From: JAGNKE01 sp964583335
Lineage (GTDB): Bacteria > Pseudomonadota > Alphaproteobacteria > Micavibrionales > Micavibrionaceae
Direction: 5' to 3'
Length of the DNA stretch: 64,000 nucleotides
Assembly: GCA_964583335.1 (NCBI GenBank)
Contig: CAZOVG010000003.1
Span: 248,001-312,000 of the forward strand
Shown here: positions 59,279-64,000 of the stretch, one piece after another
Layout: every line of letters starts with the position of its first letter
Numbering within the stretch: the first letter of the stretch is position 1
The notes under the pieces: generated by a model
Database searches by the model: none
Seen by the model: only the letters and a program-made list of their open reading frames with translations
Told to the model about the DNA's origin: nothing
Translations under genes and position numbers: made by a program

Positions 59279-61411
59279 TTACGTACCGACCACGAACTTG
59301 GCGACGATCGCCACCAGCAGGATCGCCACGATATTGGCGATCTTGATCAGCGGGTTGACCGCCGGACCGGCGGTGTCCTTATAGGGGTCGCCGACCGTGT
59401 CGCCCGTGACGGCGGCCTTGTGGGCTTCGGAGCCCTTACCGCCGTAATGGCCTTCCTCGATATATTTCTTGGCGTTATCCCAAGCACCGCCACCCGAAGT
59501 CATGGAAATCGCCACGAACAACCCGGTTACGATCGTGCCCAGCAGCATCGCGCCCAACGCCTGGAAGCCCGCCATCATGTCGCCGCTCAGCAGCGTCACG
59601 ACCGCAAACACCACCACAGGAGCAGCCACAGGCAGCAGGGAAGGAATGATCATTTCCTTGATCGCCGCGCGGGTCAGAAGATCGACCGCCTTGCCGTATT
59701 CGGGCTTGCCGGTGCCTTCCATGATGCCGGGGATTTCCTTGAACTGGCGGCGCACCTCGACCACGACAGACGATGCGGCGCGGCCCACGGCCGTCATGCA
59801 CATCGCGCTGAAGAGGTAGGGCAGCAACCCGCCGAGGAACAGGCCGATCACGATATAGGGGTCCTGCAACGGGAACGTGATGTTCGCATATTGCGGCAGG
59901 TAGTGCTTGATCTCCTCGGTGTAACCCGCGAACAGCACCAGCGCAGCCAGACCGGCGGAACCGATGGCATAGCCCTTGGTGACCGCCTTGGTCGTGTTCC
60001 CCACGGCATCCAGCGCATCGGTCGTCTCGCGCGTCTCGGAGGGCAGCTCGGCCATTTCCGCGATCCCGCCCGCATTGTCCGTCACCGGACCGTAGGCATC
60101 GAGCGCCACGACCATCCCGGCCAGCGAAAGCATCGCGGTTGCCGCGATGGCGATCCCGTAAAGGCCCGCGATCGTGAACGCAACCCAGATCCCGGCGCAG
60201 ATGATCAGAACCGGAATTGCGGTAGCTTCCATCGAAATGGCCAGTCCCTGAATGACGTTCGTGCCATGGCCCGTTTCCGAAGCCTTGGCAATCGTCCGAA
60301 CCGGACGGAACGCGGTGGAGGTGTAGTACTCCGTGATCCAGACCAACAGGCCCGTAACGGCCAAACCGGCCAGAACGCACATGTAAAGGTCGTTGATGCC
60401 CAGCACCCGGCCGTTCGCCAAAGGCAGATCGGCGGGAATGCCCATGCCGTACATACCCAAAGCGATCAGAACGGCGGAAATAAGCGCGCTGGCGATAAAG
60501 CCCTTATAAAGAGCACCCATGATGTTCCGGCTCGGCCCCAGCTTGACGAAATATGTCCCGGCGACGGACCCGATAATGCTCAGCGCACCGATCAACAGCG
60601 GCAAAATCATCATCGACTCGACGACCGACGGCGCGAACGCGCTGAACGCGATCAGCATGGTCGCGACAACCGTAACCGCATAGGTCTCGAACAGGTCGGC
60701 GGCCATCCCGGCGCAGTCGCCCACGTTGTCGCCCACATTGTCGGCGATAACGGCGGGGTTGCGCGGATCGTCCTCGGGAATCCCGGCCTCGACCTTACCC
60801 ACGAGGTCCGCGCCGACATCGGCGCCCTTCGTGAAGATCCCGCCGCCCAGACGCGCGAAGATGGAAATCAGGGACGCGCCGAAGCCCAGAGCCACAAGGC
60901 CCTCAAGAATCTTGCGCAGGATATGCATCCGCTCGGCACCCACAGCAGCGTCGAGACCGAACGCGGCCTGCAGGCCGAAATAATAAAACGCTACGCCCAG
61001 AAGCCCAAGACCGACCACCAGCATCCCGGTCACGGCTCCGGCCTTGAACGCGATGTCCAGCGCCTTTTCCATGCTCACGGTCGCGGCCTGCGTCGTGCGC
61101 ACGTTCGCGCGCACCGACATCATCATCCCGGCATAACCGGCAAGCCCGGAGCATCCGGCGCCGATCACGAAGCCAAGGGCCACATGCCCGCCCAAAAGCG
61201 CGAACAGCAAGATGGCGACGAGGATACCGACGATCCCGATCGTGGTGTACTGGCGGTTGAGATATGCCGCCGCGCCCTCTTGAATCGCGCCCGAAATCTG
61301 GCGCATGCGCTCGTTTCCGGTATCGGCTGAAAGAATTTGTTTCGCAGCCACGACACAATATAAAAGAGCCAGGAACCCGCAAAGCGTGATGACGAGAGAG
61401 ATGAGCGACAT
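59279..61411 (-). CDS. hppA: K+-independent proton-translocating pyrophosphatase
   Basis: A 710-residue membrane pump with about sixteen segments that uses PPi hydrolysis to move H+. Catalytic DVGADLVGKVE and DNVGDNVGDCAGMAADLFE are present. GNTTKA carries the Lys that marks the K+-independent subclass (K+-dependent enzymes have Ala). The last Asp-rich segment GDTVGDPYKDTAGPA completes the site. Transcribed toward thiG, ended by a strong terminator. Confidence 0.96.
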   Translation of the reverse strand: MSLISLVITLCGFLALLYCVVAAKQILSADTGNERMRQISGAIQEGAAAYLNRQYTTIGIVGILVAILLFALLGGHVALGFVIGAGCSGLAGYAGMMMSVRANVRTTQAATVSMEKALDIAFKAGAVTGMLVVGLGLLGVAFYYFGLQAAFGLDAAVGAERMHILRKILEGLVALGFGASLISIFARLGGGIFTKGADVGADLVGKVEAGIPEDDPRNPAVIADNVGDNVGDCAGMAADLFETYAVTVVATMLIAFSAFAPSVVESMMILPLLIGALSIIGSVAGTYFVKLGPSRNIMGALYKGFIASALISAVLIALGMYGMGIPADLPLANGRVLGINDLYMCVLAGLAVTGLLVWITEYYTSTAFRPVRTIAKASETGHGTNVIQGLAISMEATAIPVLIICAGIWVAFTIAGLYGIAIAATAMLSLAGMVVALDAYGPVTDNAGGIAEMAELPSETRETTDALDAVGNTTKAVTKGYAIGSAGLAALVLFAGYTEEIKHYLPQYANITFPLQDPYIVIGLFLGGLLPYLFSAMCMTAVGRAASSVVVEVRRQFKEIPGIMEGTGKPEYGKAVDLLTRAAIKEMIIPSLLPVAAPVVVFAVVTLLSGDMMAGFQALGAMLLGTIVTGLFVAISMTSGGGAWDNAKKYIEEGHYGGKGSEAHKAAVTGDTVGDPYKDTAGPAVNPLIKIANIVAILLVAIVAKFVVGT

Positions 61412-61750
61412 TAAAACCTCACTTTTGATATTTTTAGGATCAACGCACCCGGATCAATCCGGAAAACCGTAAAACCGTTTCTCAACCGGCTTACTCGACA
61501 GGACGGGTGGGTTTAACCCACTGAAACGCGTGGCAATTCGTTTGTCCCGGGCCCGATTGTAAAAAATTACAACAAGCCTCTCCATTAGCCTTCAATGGCC
61601 AAAAGATCATGCGTTATACGTTGCCCGCAAGGCCTCGGCAAGACATTTTTTTGGCGGCCGGAACGCCGGCCGCCAAACTATGATACATCGCGTTTTTAAG
61701 TGCAAAGATATGGAATTAAAGAATATACAAGGCAAGGAGCCGGGGGTGAA
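61412..61750. other. Non-coding region upstream of hppA with a strong inverted repeat
   Basis: A perfect 12-bp inverted repeat with a 4-base loop lies at 61650-61677 (TTTGGCGGCCGG / CCGGCCGCCAAA). It has no downstream T-tract on either strand, so it is not a standard terminator; it lies beyond the stop of the 48-residue gene. Nothing else is recognised. Confidence 0.5.
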
Positions 61751-61897
61751 TTAATCGTCCCCGCCATCCTTCTCGGCAAGGTCCAGAACGTCATCCGCAT
61801 TGTCGTTGGACGATCTTTTTCTAACCTTGGGAATGGTGCGCTCAAGTTCGTCAGGAACGAACATCACACCACCGGACGCAGAAGCATAGGCTCTCAT
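61751..61897 (-). CDS. Small 48-residue protein of unknown function
   Basis: MRAYASASGGVMFVPDELER, then a basic RKRS stretch and an acidic C-terminus (LDLAEKDGGDD). A GGGAGGG ribosome-binding site lies directly upstream of the ATG at 61897. The good start site supports a real gene; no family recognised. Confidence 0.45.
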   Translation of the reverse strand: MRAYASASGGVMFVPDELERTIPKVRKRSSNDNADDVLDLAEKDGGDD

Positions 61898-62040
61898 TAT
61901 ACCCTCCCGACATTGACGTCATTGCATGGGCTTATGTGAGAGATATTTTACGGCGCTTCCCGCCCCTTCACCAAACAAACGATGCGCTGCAAAGCACAAA
62001 TAATGTGACGCACCGCAACGAAATTCCGGACAAAAAAGAA

Positions 62041-62067
62041 CGGGGAGCGGCACAAAACCGCCCCCCG
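62041..62067 (-). terminator. Rho-independent terminator of the cold-shock gene
   Basis: On the minus strand a 10-bp stem with one mismatch (CGGGGAGCGG against CCGCCCCCCG, 7-base loop) is followed by TTCTTTTTT. It lies 23 bases after the csp stop. Confidence 0.8.
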
Positions 62068-62089
62068 TCCAAAATTCCGACGTAAAAGC

Positions 62090-62299
62090 TTAGCCGGTAA
62101 CCTTAAGGTTAGCAGCAGCTTTTTTACCGCGATTTTCGCGAATCTCGTACTGGAGCTTTTGCCCCTCTTTGAGGGTCTGCAAACCGGCCGCTTCGACAGC
62201 CGAAATGTGAACAAAGACATCCGGGCCGCCATTATCGGGCACGATAAAGCCAAATCCCTTGTTCGGGTTAAACCATTTTACGACACCACTTTGTTCCAT
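62090..62299 (-). CDS. Cold-shock protein (CspA family)
   Basis: A 69-residue single cold-shock domain. RNP1 is KGFGFI and RNP2 is VFVHI. It binds single-stranded RNA/DNA, probably an RNA chaperone. The 5' region upstream to 62463 is non-coding and may hold a long cold-responsive leader. Confidence 0.95.
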   Translation of the reverse strand: MEQSGVVKWFNPNKGFGFIVPDNGGPDVFVHISAVEAAGLQTLKEGQKLQYEIRENRGKKAAANLKVTG

Positions 62300-62463
62300 C
62301 TCGAGAACTCTCCAAAAATAAAAATTAAAACAAGCTCTTTAGAAATGCTCGAGCTTTAGTAAAAGCACAGAAGTTCCAAAGATCAATGACAGGATTTAAC
62401 GGTTTTTTTGCCCCTTCGCAACAACAAATTCATCCAAAAAGGCAACCGAAGGGCGTTTAGCCT

Positions 62464-63132
62464 ATGGATAATCCCCCGCAAGCCCTCCGCGTCGGCTTCA
62501 TTTGCCCCGGGAAAGCTGTTAGCGTGGCAGGATCACAGCCGCCCGCGTCCGGCGCGGCTCCTTATGTTCTGAGTGTAATAGCGGCCTCTGAAACCATGAA
62601 CAAACCCGCAGACGTTCTTGAGCGCTCGGCCATCCCCGCCGGAAAAATCTTCCTCAAGGCGGGGGAGGAAAATTCACGCGCCTACGTGATTCAGGCCGGC
62701 TTGATCATATCATTTATGGAAATTAATGGGCGGAAGGTCGAGGTCGAACGCCACGGCCCCGGCACGATCATCGGCGAGCTGTGCCTGATGGTGGACGCGC
62801 CGATCGTGCTCAGCTACGAGGCGCTCGAACCCACCACGGTCGTGACGATCACGCGCCAGGACTTCCAGAAACGCCTGACCCGCGTGGACAAGACGGTGGT
62901 CAAGATCCTGACCCACACGGTCGAAAAACTCGCCGCCCACGAAAAGGTGGAGATCGAAAAGGCCATCAAACGCTCCGAGATCGACGACATGGCGCAGGCC
63001 CTCGCCCTCTCCATTCTCAAAAGCCGGAAATTGAGCGTGGACCAGCAGATCGAATACGAGCGCATGATCCTCCCGCCGATCAACGACATGATCAAGGCGA
63101 TCAAAAAATTCAAGGAAGAAACCAGCGCTTAG
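62464..63132 (+). CDS. Cyclic-nucleotide-binding-domain protein
   Basis: 222 residues from the first ATG. The core (AGKIFLKAGEENSRAYVIQAG, GPGTIIGELCLMVDAP) is a Crp-like cNMP-binding barrel with the GE of the phosphate-binding cassette; the Arg/Ser signature is not fully present, so ligand binding is uncertain. No helix-turn-helix follows; instead a helical C-terminus. A shorter start at 62596 (MNKPADVLERS) fits the domain better but has a weak ribosome-binding site. Probably a signalling adaptor. Confidence 0.75.
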   Translation: MDNPPQALRVGFICPGKAVSVAGSQPPASGAAPYVLSVIAASETMNKPADVLERSAIPAGKIFLKAGEENSRAYVIQAGLIISFMEINGRKVEVERHGPGTIIGELCLMVDAPIVLSYEALEPTTVVTITRQDFQKRLTRVDKTVVKILTHTVEKLAAHEKVEIEKAIKRSEIDDMAQALALSILKSRKLSVDQQIEYERMILPPINDMIKAIKKFKEETSA

Positions 63133-63472
63133 CCCCTAAGACGTGCACAATGCCATGTCCGTGACCGCGAACGCGACGCGAAACCGGAGGCGCTTCGCGG
63201 CAAGGTCAAGGAGGCCTATCTGGGGATCGGACCGCGCGTTCCGCGCGGGTCATCGCCGCGACGCCCTAGACGCGGCAAAGATGTGGGGCACGAACCCGAT
63301 GCGTAACGCGACCACATCAAGTGTTGCTCAATGAATTCACTTTGCGATCCTACTATTGAGCATGACAATCCGCGCTCAGCATACTCCTTGGAGAAGTACG
63401 ATTTTTTTTGTGCGATGATGCGCAAGAACATACTGTAGAAACGTAGAGTGGAAACTTATATCCGAATAACAA
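63133..63472. other. 340-bp non-coding stretch before the last gene
   Basis: It begins G+C-rich like the backbone and shifts near 63340 to lower G+C. Frames in the first part have no coding start with a good ribosome-binding site. No feature recognised; it may hold a decayed gene edge. Confidence 0.35.
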
Positions 63473-64000
63473 ATGCTGAAAGCAGAACAATCAAAGAGAC
63501 TAGTAACTTCCTTCGTGCTTGGTTCGATGGCGATTTTTATCGGACTTGAAGTAGCAAAGGTACTACTTGATATTTTGGAGGGTGCGCTGTTCTCGCTAGC
63601 TGTCTATGACCACCCGGCATACGCTTCAAGACTTATCGCGCCTCCCAGTGCTGTAGAGCTAGGCTCTGTAATGTTTTGGCTCGCACTAAGAACGTGGTTC
63701 CTAGATTGGAAGAATAGTTCTTCGCCAAACAACAATACTTTTTGGTCCGAGCATTTTTTTCCGGTTGTGGCTGTATACGCATGCTACTTTTCGTTTACCC
63801 AGCCCACTACAGAAGCTTTTCACATCACTATTAAGAACACTGATGATTCCATCTTCATGGAATATGTGTTTGGCCTCCTTCGCTCAACAGTAATGCTTCT
63901 ACCAGTATTCGCCTACTATGCGTACTCTCTGGTTAACAACCGCATGGCCGTCACATTTCGATTCCTTCCCTTGGTTCACGCCATGTACGCACTTCGACTT
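63473..64000 (+). CDS. Membrane protein, truncated by the window end
   Basis: Open from ATG 63473 to the last base, 176 codons without stop. Hydrophobic segments (SFVLGSMAIFIGLEVAK, FFPVVAVYACYFSF, LRSTVMLLPVFAYYAYSL) indicate an integral membrane protein. The base composition is lower in G+C than the upstream genes. The start lacks a clear ribosome-binding site, so the true N-terminus may differ. No family recognised. Confidence 0.6.
   Translation, partial: MLKAEQSKRLVTSFVLGSMAIFIGLEVAKVLLDILEGALFSLAVYDHPAYASRLIAPPSAVELGSVMFWLALRTWFLDWKNSSSPNNNTFWSEHFFPVVAVYACYFSFTQPTTEAFHITIKNTDDSIFMEYVFGLLRSTVMLLPVFAYYAYSLVNNRMAVTFRFLPLVHAMYALRL

Noticed and set aside
59420..61330. A 636-residue plus-strand frame opposite hppA
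   Set aside because: The sequence is Arg/Gln/His-rich and low in complexity, typical of antisense to a membrane protein; hppA on the other strand has full catalytic motifs.

Overview
The window looks like a chromosome segment of an alphaproteobacterium. The evidence is: a G+C-rich backbone; a 2Fe-2S ferredoxin beside a cysteine desulfurase; the TPP-riboswitch thiO-thiS-thiG order; a K+-independent proton pyrophosphatase; separate mnmD and mnmC genes; and an initiator tRNA whose anticodon stem has A-U at pair 29:41, a variant I recall from alphaproteobacteria. I cannot name the genus. There are no rRNA genes and no CRISPR array.

Backbone, left (1-28058). It opens with two tandem paralogous unknown proteins and a kinase-fold protein. 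Next comes an ECF sigma / anti-sigma / CnrX-like periplasmic sensor operon with an EF-hand protein, then an AMIN-domain lipoprotein, a WecA/TagO-type sugar-phosphate transferase and an orphan Flp pilin. These are followed by the split mnmD-mnmC tRNA-modification pair, an M3 oligopeptidase, several small exported proteins, a protein-glutaminase-like Cys-His-Asp protein, pdxS, the desulfurase-ferredoxin pair, an alpha/beta hydrolase, a four-gene arsenic operon, a DUF808 membrane protein, a LysR regulator, three small cytosolic proteins and a Ca2+/Na+ antiporter.

Genomic island (28059-54495). An exact 15-bp direct repeat of the tRNA-fMet 3' end at 28059-28073 matches the tRNA itself at 54481-54495. 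A P4-type integrase lies next to the tRNA, so the 26.4 kb between the repeats is best read as an integrated island. It carries a PcfJ-like gene and a five-gene overlapping operon: exosortase, VIT-vWA protein with a PEP-CTERM signal, DUF4173 membrane protein, response regulator and histidine kinase. It also carries a probable small RNA, a RecB-family nuclease remnant and a strikingly A+T-rich seven-gene overlapping restriction/defence operon (C5 methyltransferase, Vsr-like, GHKL ATPase, Z1 helicase-like ATPase, DUF4420 nuclease, AIPR protein, small membrane-anchored protein). A second recombinase module with an AlpA regulator, a gene of unknown function and an ankyrin-plus-Kelch-like protein complete it.

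Backbone, right (54558-64000). This part holds an exported protein with a secretin-like C-terminus, the TPP riboswitch and thiO-thiS-thiG, and a 440-bp intergenic region with three perfect DnaA boxes. It continues with hppA, a 48-residue small protein, a cold-shock protein, a cyclic-nucleotide-binding protein and a membrane protein cut by the window end.

The two most unusual blocks are the self-contained exosortase locus and the seven-gene restriction/defence locus. In the latter, the Vsr-like protein has Tyr and Asn in place of the catalytic Asp51 and His64.
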